Shown in pieces: positions 1 through 9,222 of a stretch of 64,000 bases of DNA. Position 1 is the stretch's first letter. The number at the start of each line of letters is the position of its first letter. The stretch is from Actinomadura montaniterrae (lineage in GTDB: Bacteria > Actinomycetota > Actinomycetes > Streptosporangiales > Streptosporangiaceae). The DNA lies in assembly GCF_008923365.1 (NCBI RefSeq), contig NZ_WBMR01000008.1:37175-101174 (forward strand). Reading direction: 5' to 3'. The notes beneath the pieces are model-generated. The model had not been told where the DNA came from and did not search any database. It saw only the letters and a list, made by a program, of their open reading frames with translations. The position numbers and the translations under genes are program-made.

Positions 1-687
1 CGGAAGGTCGACCAGGACAACTGGGTATTCGTGGAGCCGCAGGCCCTCGGGTCCAACGAGGGCGCCGAATCGTCCATCGCACCCGTCACGGACCCGCGTC
101 CAGGGACGCCCCACATCGTCCTGGCCCCGCACTTCTACCCGGGTGGCGTGGACCTTGGCGGCGCCTACAGCGGAGCCACGAAGCTCCTCATCCAGGCACA
201 GTTCGCACTATGGAAGCGCAACATGCCGGCGGCGGCGCGGCGCCTGAACGTGCCGATGTGGCTCGGTGAGGTCGGCGGCATGGGGCAGGACGCCTCCGGT
301 GCGGCGGACTTCACCGGCGACTGGCTCTCCATGGCGGACGACCTGGGCATCGGCTGGTCGTACTGGTCCAACGACCCCGGCTCCGTGGGCGTGACCGACG
401 GCAACGGCAACCCGACACTCTTCGCCAAGCTTCTGGCCCGCCCCTACGCAAGGGCCATAGCGGGCACCCCGGTCAAGATGTCGTACTCCTCGCCGACGCT
501 CACGGTGTCCTGGCGCAACAAGGCCGGTGTGTCGGGCCCCACGGAGATCTGGTTCCCGTCCACTCCGAAGGTCACGTCGACCGACCCGGCCGGGACGTGG
601 CGGACGGCCTGGGACGCCGGCCGCCACGTCCTGTCCGTGTGGGCCGACCCCGACACGGCCGCCCACACCGTCACCGTCACGCCATAG
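1..687 (+). CDS. Glycoside hydrolase family 5 (endoglycoceramidase-like), C-terminal part
   Basis: The reading frame is open from the first base, so the gene starts upstream of the window; 228 residues are visible. The fragment carries a (beta/alpha)8-type segment with WLGEVGG, whose Glu (residue 90 of the fragment) is the probable GH5 nucleophile, followed by an aromatic SYWSND stretch. The last ~80 residues look like the beta-sandwich that ends endoglycoceramidase-like GH5 enzymes. Such enzymes cleave glycans from glycolipids or related beta-glucosides and are usually secreted; any signal peptide would lie outside the window. The family call comes from motif recognition; substrate is unknown. 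The gene ends with TAG and is followed by a convergent gene. Confidence 0.75.
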   Translation, partial: RKVDQDNWVFVEPQALGSNEGAESSIAPVTDPRPGTPHIVLAPHFYPGGVDLGGAYSGATKLLIQAQFALWKRNMPAAARRLNVPMWLGEVGGMGQDASGAADFTGDWLSMADDLGIGWSYWSNDPGSVGVTDGNGNPTLFAKLLARPYARAIAGTPVKMSYSSPTLTVSWRNKAGVSGPTEIWFPSTPKVTSTDPAGTWRTAWDAGRHVLSVWADPDTAAHTVTVTP

Positions 688-713
688 CCCCTGCACGGGC
701 TTCGCCAGGGCGC

Positions 714-1595
714 TTATGCGGCGCTGCTCCAGGCCCGGCGTGCCACGGGAGGCAGGACGCGTCCGAAGACGTGACCGGCGAAGTGGCCGCCGGCCAGCAG
801 CGTGCGCTCGTCCTCCAGGTCGGCGAGCAGCGACTCCCGGGTGGCGAGCGCCTCCTCGGGGGCGTCGTCGAAGAGGAACCCCCACCGGCTCTCCGCGACC
901 TGGACCTGGCAGTGCATCACGTCGCCCAGGATGATCAGGCGCCGGTCGTCGCCGTCGCCGGTGACGACGAGGCTCTGGTGCCCGGGGGCGTGGCCGGGGG
1001 TCGCGCGGACGCGGACGCCCGGCGCGATCTCCTGCCCGTCGGCGACGAAGCCGACGCGGTCCGCCAGCGGGTCCCGCACGGCGACGGCGTCCGGGCCGAT
1101 GATCTCCGAAGTGCCCTTCCAGTGCCGCCACTCGGCCTCGGCGACGAGATGGCGCGCGTTGGCGAAGGTCAGGCCGCTCGGGACGCGTCCTTCGGGGAGG
1201 GTGGGGGCGGGCGCCACATCGGTGGTCCAGCCCACGTGGTCGTGGTGCAGATGGGTGTAGACGACGGTGTCGACGTCCTCGGGGGCGAGTCCTTCCGCGG
1301 CGAGACTGCGCAGCAGTGAACCACCCTTGAACGAGGCAAGGCCCGGCACGTCGAAGTCCACTTCGCCCAAGCCGAGGTCCACCAGGACGACGCGGTCGCC
1401 CGTGCGGACGAGGAACGAGCCGATGCTGATGGGGAGCCGTCCGTCGGCGTCCAGGAACTCGCTGTGCGTCGCCCAGCCGGTGGGCGCGCTCGCGGGGAAC
1501 ACCGCTGTGGGGACGACACTGGCGTGCCCGTCGGGCAGGAAGGTGACGGTGGTGGCGCCAAGGCGGACCTGTGCGCGGGAAGCCGGTTGAACCAT
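714..1595 (-). CDS. Metallo-beta-lactamase-fold hydrolase
   Basis: This 293-residue protein has the zinc motif HLHHDH (residues ~115-120, HxHxDH) of MBL-fold hydrolases, a second His in ATPGHAPGHQS and the Asp of ILGDVMH. The layout resembles AHL-lactonase-like and other small MBL esterases, but substrate cannot be read from sequence. Two in-frame ATGs exist (1601 and 1595); I chose 1595 because GAGAGG lies 6 nt upstream of it but directly abuts the first. It lies just downstream of the HxlR gene on the same strand, and the gap holds a repeated 13-bp motif, so HxlR control is likely. A detoxification or quorum-quenching role is possible but unproven. Confidence 0.82.
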   Translation of the reverse strand: MVQPASRAQVRLGATTVTFLPDGHASVVPTAVFPASAPTGWATHSEFLDADGRLPISIGSFLVRTGDRVVLVDLGLGEVDFDVPGLASFKGGSLLRSLAAEGLAPEDVDTVVYTHLHHDHVGWTTDVAPAPTLPEGRVPSGLTFANARHLVAEAEWRHWKGTSEIIGPDAVAVRDPLADRVGFVADGQEIAPGVRVRATPGHAPGHQSLVVTGDGDDRRLIILGDVMHCQVQVAESRWGFLFDDAPEEALATRESLLADLEDERTLLAGGHFAGHVFGRVLPPVARRAWSSAA

Positions 1596-1640
1596 GACCA
1601 TCCTCTCGTGGGGCGGCCTCGGGCGGAGGCCGCTGCACCC

Positions 1641-1671
1641 ACTATTGGAGAGTCACTAACTATTGGGAAGT
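1641..1671. promoter_or_regulatory. Two 13-bp direct repeats, candidate HxlR operator
   Basis: ACTATTGGAGAGT (1641-1653) and ACTATTGGGAAGT (1659-1671) are direct repeats 18 bp apart in front of the hydrolase gene; the second overlaps the stop codon of the HxlR gene. A weaker copy, ACCATCGGAGAGC (2137-2149), lies just upstream of the HxlR gene's own -10 box. Presence at both genes suggests the binding site of the encoded HxlR protein; binding itself is inferred. Confidence 0.55.
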
Positions 1672-2124
1672 ACCCACTTGCAAGTGCGCGCCCCCGCCGG
1701 AGTCGAACTCCAGGCGGGCCCGCTCCACCTCGTTGATGTGCTTCTCCGCCCAGTCACGGACGGCGGCCAGCGGCTCCTCGAGCGTCCGGCCGAGGTCCGT
1801 CAGCCGGTACTCGACCTTCGGCGGGACCGTCGGATGCACGTGCCGGGCCACCAGCCCGTCGCGCTCCATGCTGCGGAGCGTCTGGGTGAGCATCTTGTCG
1901 CTGATGCCGTCGATCTCCGCGCGGAGTTCGGAGAAGCGCCGCGTCCCGCCGGTGAGGACGCCGACGATCAGCGCCGTCCACTTGTCGGCGATCCGGTCCA
2001 GCGCCGCGCGGGACGGGCACGGGGCGCTGTAGACGTCGGCGGGCCTCCCGTCGGGGAGCCAGGCCAGGGGCGAGCGGCCCGGCGTGCCCGGACGCGGTCT
2101 GCGGGTGCGCGGCGGTCTCGGCAT
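1660..2124 (-). CDS. HxlR-family winged-helix regulator
   Basis: A 154-residue protein with the HxlR core at ~35-125: a conserved Cys ahead of the domain, then DKWTALIVGVL, RFSELRAEI, ISDKMLTQTLRSMERDGLV and the basic wing region ending VEYRLTDLG. HxlR proteins bind DNA as dimers and often sense redox or electrophilic compounds through the N-terminal Cys. The first ~30 residues are Pro/Arg-rich and family-atypical, but the ATG at 2124 sits exactly 6 nt after TAGTGT with no Shine-Dalgarno, which supports it as a leaderless start. It precedes the MBL-fold hydrolase gene and likely controls both. Confidence 0.9.
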   Translation of the reverse strand: MPRPPRTRRPRPGTPGRSPLAWLPDGRPADVYSAPCPSRAALDRIADKWTALIVGVLTGGTRRFSELRAEIDGISDKMLTQTLRSMERDGLVARHVHPTVPPKVEYRLTDLGRTLEEPLAAVRDWAEKHINEVERARLEFDSGGGAHLQVGTSQ

Positions 2125-2130
2125 GCCGCC

Positions 2131-2149
2131 ACACTAACCATCGGAGAGC
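2131..2149 (-). promoter_or_regulatory. Leaderless-type -10 box with adjacent operator-like motif (HxlR gene)
   Basis: On the minus strand TAGTGT (2136-2131) is followed by 6 nt and then ATG, so transcription should begin at the start codon. Directly upstream is the third, diverged copy of the 13-bp repeat (2137-2149), placed where a repressor would block the promoter. Confidence 0.5.
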
Positions 2150-2203
2150 ACGGCGGTCAGCGGGCCGCCGAGCCAGCGGCCGGCGAGCCGGCGGGCCAAC
2201 AGG

Positions 2204-3460
2204 TCAGCGGCCGGCGTGGTGCGGCGCCGGGCGGCGGTCGGACCGCCGCCCGTCCCGGGACGCCGGGCGGCGCTCCAGCCGGAGCAGCGCCGCGAGCGCG
2301 GCCAGCGCCAGCACCGCGACGGCCCCGGTGAACGCCACGGCGGCGCCGCGCAGCCCGAGCGCCTGGGCGGCGACCCCGACGAGGATCACAGGGAGGGAGA
2401 TCCCGGCATAGGCGGTGAGGAAGAAGCTCGACACCGTCTGGGCGCGCTGGGCGGCCGGGGTGCCCGCGGTGACGGCGGCCAGCCCGGCGCGGAAGCCGAG
2501 GCTCTGCCCCAGGCCCACCACGACGGTGCCGGTGATGAGGAGGGGAAGGGACTCGGCCAGGAGCGCGCCGGCTATGGCGGCGAGCCCGGCGACGAGCACC
2601 GCGCACCCCGCGGGCAGGGCGATCCTCTCCGGCACCTTGGCGAACACCACCTGCCCCACGGTGGACGCGCCGAACATGGCGAAGACCACGGCGCCTGCTA
2701 GGGCGCGGTCCGGGCGGTGCAGCACGTTGACGAGGATCCCCGGCGCGACCGCCGTGACGAGGCCGAAGACCGCGAACGCGGAGAACGCCGCGATGGCCGC
2801 GGGGACGAACACCGGCCGCACCTCCGCCGGCACGGCGGGGCGCTGTGCGCGCGGCCACGCGACCCGGCGGCCCTGTACGGTCTCCGGCGCCGCCAGCACG
2901 GCCACCAGCGCGAGCGCGAGGACCACGAGGTCCACCACGAACGGCAGCGCCAGCGGATGCGGCGCGTACTCGGCGAGCAGCCCGGCGAGCAGCGGCCCGC
3001 TGCCGAGCCCGAACATGTTGACGGCCGCGGCGAGCAGCGCCGCCGCGCCCCGGCGCTCGGGGCGGACGAGTTCGACCAGCGTGACCGTCCCGGTCGCGGT
3101 GACGACCCCCGCCGAGAGGCCGGACAGCACCCGCGCCGCCAGCAGGACCGGGACGTCCTCCGCGACCAGGTACACCACCGCGGCGATCATCGACACCGCC
3201 ACGCCCGCGAGCATCACGCGGCGGCGGCCGAGCACGTCCGAGGAGCGCCCGAACAGCAGCGCGAACATCACGCCCGCGGCGTAGACGGCGAAGACGACGG
3301 TCGTGACCAGGCTCCCGAAACCGAGATGCCGCTGGTAGATGGGGTACAGCGGCGTCGCGAGCGTGGTGCCGAGCATGACGGCCCAGAACGCGTAGGCCAT
3401 GCACGCCGGGCCGGCGGCCCTCCGCAGGTCCCGCCCCGAGCCGTGCCCCCGAATCCCCAT
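2204..3460 (-). CDS. MFS transporter (drug:H+ antiporter type)
   Basis: This 418-residue protein has about twelve hydrophobic segments. The loop after TM2 contains FGRSSDVLGRRRVM, a good match to MFS motif A, and the second half repeats the pattern less clearly. I chose the ATG at 3460 because GGAGAGG lies just upstream and TM1 begins ~20 residues later; upstream in-frame sequence antiparallels the LysR gene and is not coding. It probably exports small hydrophobic compounds across the membrane. It is divergent from the LysR gene across a ~100-bp gap holding an inverted repeat, so the LysR protein is its likely regulator. Confidence 0.87.
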   Translation of the reverse strand: MGIRGHGSGRDLRRAAGPACMAYAFWAVMLGTTLATPLYPIYQRHLGFGSLVTTVVFAVYAAGVMFALLFGRSSDVLGRRRVMLAGVAVSMIAAVVYLVAEDVPVLLAARVLSGLSAGVVTATGTVTLVELVRPERRGAAALLAAAVNMFGLGSGPLLAGLLAEYAPHPLALPFVVDLVVLALALVAVLAAPETVQGRRVAWPRAQRPAVPAEVRPVFVPAAIAAFSAFAVFGLVTAVAPGILVNVLHRPDRALAGAVVFAMFGASTVGQVVFAKVPERIALPAGCAVLVAGLAAIAGALLAESLPLLITGTVVVGLGQSLGFRAGLAAVTAGTPAAQRAQTVSSFFLTAYAGISLPVILVGVAAQALGLRGAAVAFTGAVAVLALAALAALLRLERRPASRDGRRSDRRPAPHHAGR

Positions 3461-3525
3461 CAATCCTCTCCTTCCACCCAAAGCACCCTTCCCAGGGTGG
3501 CGGGAACCACCACCATCAGTCCAAC

Positions 3526-3540
3526 GCATGATTCCCATGC
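3526..3540. promoter_or_regulatory. Inverted repeat, candidate LysR operator
   Basis: GCATG-N5-CATGC is a perfect inverted repeat in the divergent gap between the MFS and LysR genes, ~10 bp upstream of the LysR gene's -10 box. A 15-bp dyad with a short spacer is the expected form of a LysR recognition half; binding is inferred from position. Confidence 0.5.
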
Positions 3541-3550
3541 TCATCATCGG

Positions 3551-3556
3551 TACAGT
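3551..3556 (+). promoter_or_regulatory. Leaderless-type -10 box (LysR gene)
   Basis: TACAGT is followed by exactly 6 nt and then the ATG at 3563. There is no Shine-Dalgarno, so the mRNA probably starts at the A of the start codon. Confidence 0.5.
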
Positions 3557-3562
3557 CGATCC

Positions 3563-4438
3563 ATGGAGCTGCGCCAGCTCGAGCACTTCGTCGCCGTCGC
3601 GGAGGAGCTGCACTTCACCCGCGCCGCCGCGCGCGTCCACGTCGTCCAGTCGAGCCTGTCGAGTTCGATCGGCGCGCTCGAACGCGAGCTGGACGCCCGG
3701 CTGTTCACCCGCACCAACCGCCGCGTCGAGCTGACCGAGGCGGGCCGCGCGCTCCTGCCGTCCGCGCGCCGCGCGCTGGCCGCCGCGGAGACCGGCCGCG
3801 ACGCGGTCGCCGGGGTCCGCGGGGTGCTGCGCGGCCGGCTGACCGTCGGCGCGATCCAGACCCTCGGCGTCCTCGACCTGCCCGCGCTGCTCGCCCGCTA
3901 CCGGCGCCGGCACCCCGGCGTCGCCCTCCGGCTGCGGCACGCGGGCGCCGCCGCCCTCGCCCGCGAGACCGCCGCCGGAAGCCTCGACCTCGCGTTCGTC
4001 GACCGGGCGACGGGCGAGCCCCGGCTCGCCGAGCACCCGCTCGGCGGCGACCGGCTCGTCCTCGCCGTCCCCCGCACGGACCCGCTGGCCGCGCGCAGCG
4101 TGATCCGCCTCGCCGACCCCACGCTCGCGTCCCGCGACTTCGTCGAGTACCGCGCCGACTCGGCGCTGCGCGCGCAGATCGACGCCGCCTGCGCCGCCGC
4201 CGACCTCCACCGCCGCGTCGCCGCGGAGGTTGACACCATCCAGTACCTGGTGGAGCTCGTCGGTCACGGGCTGGGGGTGTCGCTACTGCCGCCCCAGGCC
4301 CTCCGCAACGCCGCGGACCGTGTCGCCGCCGTCCCGACCGATCCGCCGCTGCACCGCGACCTCGTCGCGGTCACCCTCGCCGCGCGCCCCCTGCCGCCCG
4401 CAGTCAACGCCCTATTGGCGCTGCTCCCGGACGTGTAG
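3563..4438 (+). CDS. LysR-family transcriptional regulator
   Basis: A 291-residue protein of standard LTTR length. The winged helix-turn-helix occupies residues ~1-60 (MELRQLEHFVAVAEELHFTR, then SSLSSSIGALERELDARLF), and a periplasmic-binding-like effector domain follows from ~90 to the end. The ATG at 3563 begins the canonical LTTR N-terminus. It is divergent from the MFS exporter, the usual regulator-target layout, so induction of export by a small-molecule ligand is the best guess. Its TAG stop at 4438 directly abuts the stop of the convergent gene, leaving no room for a separate terminator. Confidence 0.93.
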   Translation: MELRQLEHFVAVAEELHFTRAAARVHVVQSSLSSSIGALERELDARLFTRTNRRVELTEAGRALLPSARRALAAAETGRDAVAGVRGVLRGRLTVGAIQTLGVLDLPALLARYRRRHPGVALRLRHAGAAALARETAAGSLDLAFVDRATGEPRLAEHPLGGDRLVLAVPRTDPLAARSVIRLADPTLASRDFVEYRADSALRAQIDAACAAADLHRRVAAEVDTIQYLVELVGHGLGVSLLPPQALRNAADRVAAVPTDPPLHRDLVAVTLAARPLPPAVNALLALLPDV

Positions 4439-5017
4439 TCAGACGAGCAGGTTCGGCGGGGAGCCCAGTTCGGTGAGCTCCACGCCGGGAGCGGCCACGG
4501 CAACGTCACCGGCCAGATAGAGGGACTCCACCTCGCCCGTAGACAGATCCGTTATCTCGTACTCCGAGACGGGCAGCGGCTCCGTCTCGGTCTCGTAACT
4601 CGACGTCTCGCCCCGGCGCCACCGCCACGACACCGACAGCGCCGACAGCGACGTCCCGCTCAACCGGACGAGACGGACGTCCGCCGCCGCGCCCTCGTCC
4701 AACTCCAGGGAACGCGCCACCGCGACGAGGAACCCCGGCGAGTCCGACACGAAGCCCGACGCCCGCTCCCCGTGCTCGGTACCGCTCTCCCCCGCCGCCC
4801 GCACCCACGCCAGTTCGGGCCCCGTCAGCCCGCCTCGCAGCCACCAGCCGGGGGTGACGAGCTCGACGCGGATCTGCCGCCAGCGCGCGTCCACGACGAG
4901 GTCCAGGCGGACGCCGTCGTCCCGCCGGGACGTGTAGCGCCAGCCGCCGGGCCCGGGCGCGCACTGGAAGCGCTCCTCGATCCCCTCGTCGAGATGCAGG
5001 TACGTCCCGGACGGCAC
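4439..5017 (-). CDS. Hypothetical protein downstream of SAHH-like gene
   Basis: I do not recognise a family for this 192-residue protein. It has no signal peptide or membrane segment and is rich in aromatic and acidic residues (WRYTSRRDDGVRLDL, a WRWRRGE stretch), with alternating hydrophobics that suggest a beta-rich fold. The GTG at 5017 follows the stop of the SAHH-like gene by 3 nt, so the two are surely co-transcribed and translation-coupled. That coupling is the only functional clue: it may act with the SAHH-like enzyme. Confidence 0.7.
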   Translation of the reverse strand: MPSGTYLHLDEGIEERFQCAPGPGGWRYTSRRDDGVRLDLVVDARWRQIRVELVTPGWWLRGGLTGPELAWVRAAGESGTEHGERASGFVSDSPGFLVAVARSLELDEGAAADVRLVRLSGTSLSALSVSWRWRRGETSSYETETEPLPVSEYEITDLSTGEVESLYLAGDVAVAAPGVELTELGSPPNLLV

Positions 5018-5020
5018 GGG

Positions 5021-6277
5021 TCAGGACCCGATGCGCCAGGAGTGCAGGTAGTCCTCCTGGTCCGGGGTGAGCAGGTCGATGGAGATGGCCATGGACGCCA
5101 GCTTGAGCCGGGCCACCTCCGTGTCGATCTCCTTGGGGACGTCGTGGACGGCGGCGGGCAGCGACGCGTGCGCCGTCGCGAGCCACGCGCACGTGAGGGC
5201 CTGGTCGGCGAAGGACATGTCCATCACCGCGGCGGGATGCCCCTCGGCGGCCGCCAGGTTCACCAGGCGGCCCTCCGCCAGCAGGACGAGGCGCCGGCCG
5301 TCCGCCAGGACGTACTCGTCCGTCTGCGGTCGCACGCCGTGGTGGACGGCGACCGCCATCTCCTCCAGGGCGCGCACATCGATCTCGACGTCGAAATGGC
5401 CGGAGTTCGCGAGGATCGCGCCGTCCTTCATCAGCGCGAGATGCTCGGCGTTCACGACGTCGCGGTTGCCGGTGACGGTGATGAACACGTCGCCGTCCAC
5501 CGCCGCCTCCGCCATCGGCTGCACGGCGAAGCCCTGCAGCGCCGCGTCCAACGCCTTCACCGGGTCGATCTCGGTGATGACCACGCGGGCACCCAGTCCC
5601 CGCGCGCGCTCGGCGAGGCCCCGCCCGCAGTAGCCGAAGCCCGCGATGACCACGGTCTTGCCCGCCAGAAGCGTGTTGGTGGCGCGGATGATGCCGTCCA
5701 GCGTCGACTGCCCGGTGCCGTACCGGTTGTCGAACATGTGCTTCGTATCGGTGTCGTTCACCGCGACCATGGGGAACCGGAGCGCGCCCTCACGGGCCAT
5801 CTGGTGCAGGCGTATGACGCCCGTCGTCGTCTGCTCGCAGCCCGCCTTCACCGTGGGCAGCAGATCGGTGCGCTCTATGTGCAGCGTGTTGACGAGGTCA
5901 CAGCCGTCGTCCAACACGAGATCGGGACCGGTCTCCAGCGCCTGGTGGATGTGCGCGTAATAGCCCTCACGGTCGATGCCCGCGCGCGCGAAGACCTCCG
6001 TGCCGTCCTCCTGCACCAGCGCGGCGGCCGTGTCGTCCTGCGTGGACAGCGGGTTGGACGACGCGAGCGCCACGCTCGCCCCGCCCGCCTGCAGGGTCCG
6101 GATCAGGCAGGCCGTCTCCGTCGTGATGTGCATGCACGCGGCGATGCGCAGGCCGTCCAGCGGACGCTCCTTGGCGAACCGCTCCCGGATCTGCCGCAGC
6201 ACCGGCATGCTCCGGTCGGCCCACTCGATCCGCTTGACGCCCTCGTACGCCAGCGACACATCCGCGATATCGCTCAT
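5021..6277 (-). CDS. Short-form adenosylhomocysteinase-like protein (second SAHH paralogue)
   Basis: A 418-residue member of the S-adenosylhomocysteine hydrolase family. It keeps the substrate/catalytic blocks (HITTETACL, STQDDTAAAL, EQTTTGVIRL, NDTDTKHMFDN with the catalytic Lys and Asp), the NAD-binding GFGYCGRG and a later NSGHFDVEIDV. Unlike the neighbour at 6346-7776 it lacks the ~40-residue insertion and the C-terminal KPDHYRY tail, so it resembles the short archaeal/Thermotoga-type enzymes. Related archaeal enzymes can prefer S-inosylhomocysteine, so its substrate may differ from SAH. It is separated from ahcY by a strong terminator and forms an operon with the hypothetical gene at 4439. 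Confidence 0.88.
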   Translation of the reverse strand: MSDIADVSLAYEGVKRIEWADRSMPVLRQIRERFAKERPLDGLRIAACMHITTETACLIRTLQAGGASVALASSNPLSTQDDTAAALVQEDGTEVFARAGIDREGYYAHIHQALETGPDLVLDDGCDLVNTLHIERTDLLPTVKAGCEQTTTGVIRLHQMAREGALRFPMVAVNDTDTKHMFDNRYGTGQSTLDGIIRATNTLLAGKTVVIAGFGYCGRGLAERARGLGARVVITEIDPVKALDAALQGFAVQPMAEAAVDGDVFITVTGNRDVVNAEHLALMKDGAILANSGHFDVEIDVRALEEMAVAVHHGVRPQTDEYVLADGRRLVLLAEGRLVNLAAAEGHPAAVMDMSFADQALTCAWLATAHASLPAAVHDVPKEIDTEVARLKLASMAISIDLLTPDQEDYLHSWRIGS

Positions 6278-6297
6278 CCGTCCCCCTCAAGGCACAA

Positions 6298-6328
6298 ACC
6301 GCCGCACGGCACTGGGCCGTGCGGCGGT
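6298..6328 (-). terminator. Strong hairpin terminator after ahcY
   Basis: A perfect 13-bp stem (6298-6310 with 6316-6328) around a 5-nt loop lies 17 nt after the ahcY stop. In the direction of ahcY transcription the stem is followed by TTGTG, a weak U-rich tail. It should isolate ahcY from the paralogue operon. Confidence 0.8.
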
Positions 6329-6345
6329 CCGAACGCTACAGGCGA

Positions 6346-7776
<1,431 letters not shown>

Positions 7777-7792
7777 GCTTTCGTTGCTCCTT

Positions 7793-7876
7793 GTCTGCTT
7801 GGTCGGTCTGCTTGCCCGGTCTGCTTTCTCGCAGCAGGTCCGCTTCGCAGCAGGTCCGCCCGTGCGCGGCAGGTCC
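7793..7876 (-). repeat. Tandem repeats in the ahcY leader
   Basis: Three 13-bp units starting GTCTGCTT lie at 7793, 7806 and 7819 in exact register. They are followed by two 16-bp units starting GCAGCAGGTCCGC (7831, 7847) and a degenerate third (7866). On the ahcY mRNA the two classes contain AGCAG and CUGCU respectively and can pair, so alternative hairpins are possible just upstream of the start codon. I do not recognise a known riboswitch here. Confidence 0.7.
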
Positions 7877-7987
7877 AGTTGGTGCCCGCGGGTCGCGTCG
7901 TTCGTCCGCGAGGACCGGCCCCGCGGGCCGGCCGACCCGGCCGAGTCTACGGGCGGGGACGGTCCGGAGGCACGATCGGGGGCGCAT

Positions 7988-8009
7988 TTCTGACACGGAT
8001 TTGTCAGAA
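7988..8009. promoter_or_regulatory. Perfect palindromic operator upstream of MerR gene
   Basis: TTCTGACA-N6-TGTCAGAA is a perfect 8-bp inverted repeat ending 7 bp before the MerR start codon and lying in the divergent gap with ahcY. CAGAAT (8005-8010), 6 nt before the ATG, could be the -10 box of a leaderless transcript, so a protein bound here would overlap the promoter. MerR proteins bind such dyads; autoregulation is inferred. Confidence 0.65.
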
Positions 8010-8016
8010 TCGACGC

Positions 8017-8382
8017 ATGCGCATCACGGAGGCCGCCCGGCGGCTCGGCACCTCGCCCCGCATGCTCCGCTACCGGGAGACGCTCGGGCTGCTGCCCGCG
8101 ACCCGCGACACCGCCCCGTCCGGCGGCGGGACCGGGCGCGGCGGCGGCCACCGGCGGTTCGGCGACGCGGAGCTGCGCGCCGTCGCGCTCGCGCTGGCGC
8201 TGGAGAAGCGCTACGACGTCGGCCCCGCCGAGCTGGCGTTCGGGCTCCGGGTGCTCGCCGAACCGCAGGTCCAGGCGCACGTCCGGGAGCTGGGCGAACG
8301 CATCGGCCGGCTGTCCGCGCCGCCCGCCCGGGCGCTGGACTTCGAGAAAGAGAAGGCGCTGCGGCTCCTGCGCCGCCGGTAG
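8017..8382 (+). CDS. MerR-family transcriptional regulator
   Basis: A 121-residue protein with the MerR winged-helix at the N-terminus ([21 protein letters not shown], then [17 protein letters not shown]) and a short C-terminal helical part with no obvious metal- or drug-binding domain. A Gly-rich loop of ~10 residues replaces the usual compact wing. The ATG at 8017 begins right at the family motif; no Shine-Dalgarno is visible. It is divergent from ahcY and sits behind the perfect palindrome at 7988-8009. It may regulate itself and possibly ahcY or SAM-cycle genes, but there is no direct evidence for the target. Confidence 0.87.
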   Translation: MRITEAARRLGTSPRMLRYRETLGLLPATRDTAPSGGGTGRGGGHRRFGDAELRAVALALALEKRYDVGPAELAFGLRVLAEPQVQAHVRELGERIGRLSAPPARALDFEKEKALRLLRRR

Positions 8383-8446
8383 CGGCCGGCTCACGTTCCG
8401 TCGGCGGCACCCACTACCATCCCGCTGGACGGACGGGAGACGGCGC

Positions 8447-9196
8447 GTGAAGAACTGGCTCTACGGGGTGCTCGGCCTCGTGCTCGGCATCGGACTGTTC
8501 GTGGGCGGTCTGGCGTCCATGCCGGGCGACACGGTGAAGTGCGGCGAGCGGGTGATGTCGCCGGGCGACACCTGCACGACGATCCGCAAGGGGCGCGCCA
8601 CCGACCGGTCCTACGACGAGCAGAAGTCCAAGGACGGCCGCGAGGCGGTCATCATGATGATCGTCGGCCCGCTGCTGGCGATCGGCTGCGGCGTGCTCTT
8701 CCTCGGCCCGGCCCTCACGCGCCGCCGCAAGGCCGCGGCGGCGTACGCGGGAGGTCCCGCCGCGGGGCACGGATACCCCGGCCCGGGCGCCCCCGGACAC
8801 GGCGGCCCGGGATACGTCACCCCCGGACACGGCGGTCCGCCGCCCGGGTACCCGCCCGCGCCGTCCGCCCCGCCGGGCTCGTACCAGCCGTCCGCTGCGC
8901 CGGGCGCGTACCCGCCTCCAGCGGCTTCCGGCTATCCGCCACAGCCGGGCCACGCCTACCCGCAGCCGCCCGGCGCGGCCGCGTACCCGCCGCATGGAGG
9001 CTCTGGGTATCCGCCGCCGGGATCCGGCTACCCGCCGCCGGGCGCGGCTTCGTCCTCGCCGCAGGGCGGCTCCGGCTACCCGCCGCACCCGGGCACTGCC
9101 CAGCCGCCGCACGCCGCGCCGCCACCGCCGCCGAGCGCCCGGCCCGCCGACCTCCCGGCACCGCCCGCCCAGCCGGGGCCGTACCCGCCCGCCTGA
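8447..9196 (+). CDS. Proline/glycine-rich small membrane protein
   Basis: This 249-residue protein has two hydrophobic segments (~5-25 and ~66-86) flanking a short loop with two Cys (VKCGERV, GDTCTTI), then RRRK and a long cytoplasmic tail made of GYPPPG/PGHGG-like repeats. The GTG at 8447 follows GGGAGA. Such two-TM proteins with Pro-rich tails are common in actinomycetes and have no assigned role; the tail looks disordered and could be a protein-protein interaction or wall-spanning segment. The paired extracytoplasmic Cys could form a disulfide. It converges with the response-regulator gene. Confidence 0.8.
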   Translation: MKNWLYGVLGLVLGIGLFVGGLASMPGDTVKCGERVMSPGDTCTTIRKGRATDRSYDEQKSKDGREAVIMMIVGPLLAIGCGVLFLGPALTRRRKAAAAYAGGPAAGHGYPGPGAPGHGGPGYVTPGHGGPPPGYPPAPSAPPGSYQPSAAPGAYPPPAASGYPPQPGHAYPQPPGAAAYPPHGGSGYPPPGSGYPPPGAASSSPQGGSGYPPHPGTAQPPHAAPPPPPSARPADLPAPPAQPGPYPPA

Positions 9197-9222
9197 AGCC
9201 AAGGGCCTGGCCGGGCCGCTGA

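Noticed and set aside
208..1638. 476-codon minus-strand frame over the GH5 and hydrolase genes
   Set aside because: Arg/Pro-rich shadow in another frame of the real hydrolase gene.
7777..7990. SAH riboswitch upstream of ahcY
   Set aside because: The leader is repeat-based and I could not find the known SAH riboswitch core.
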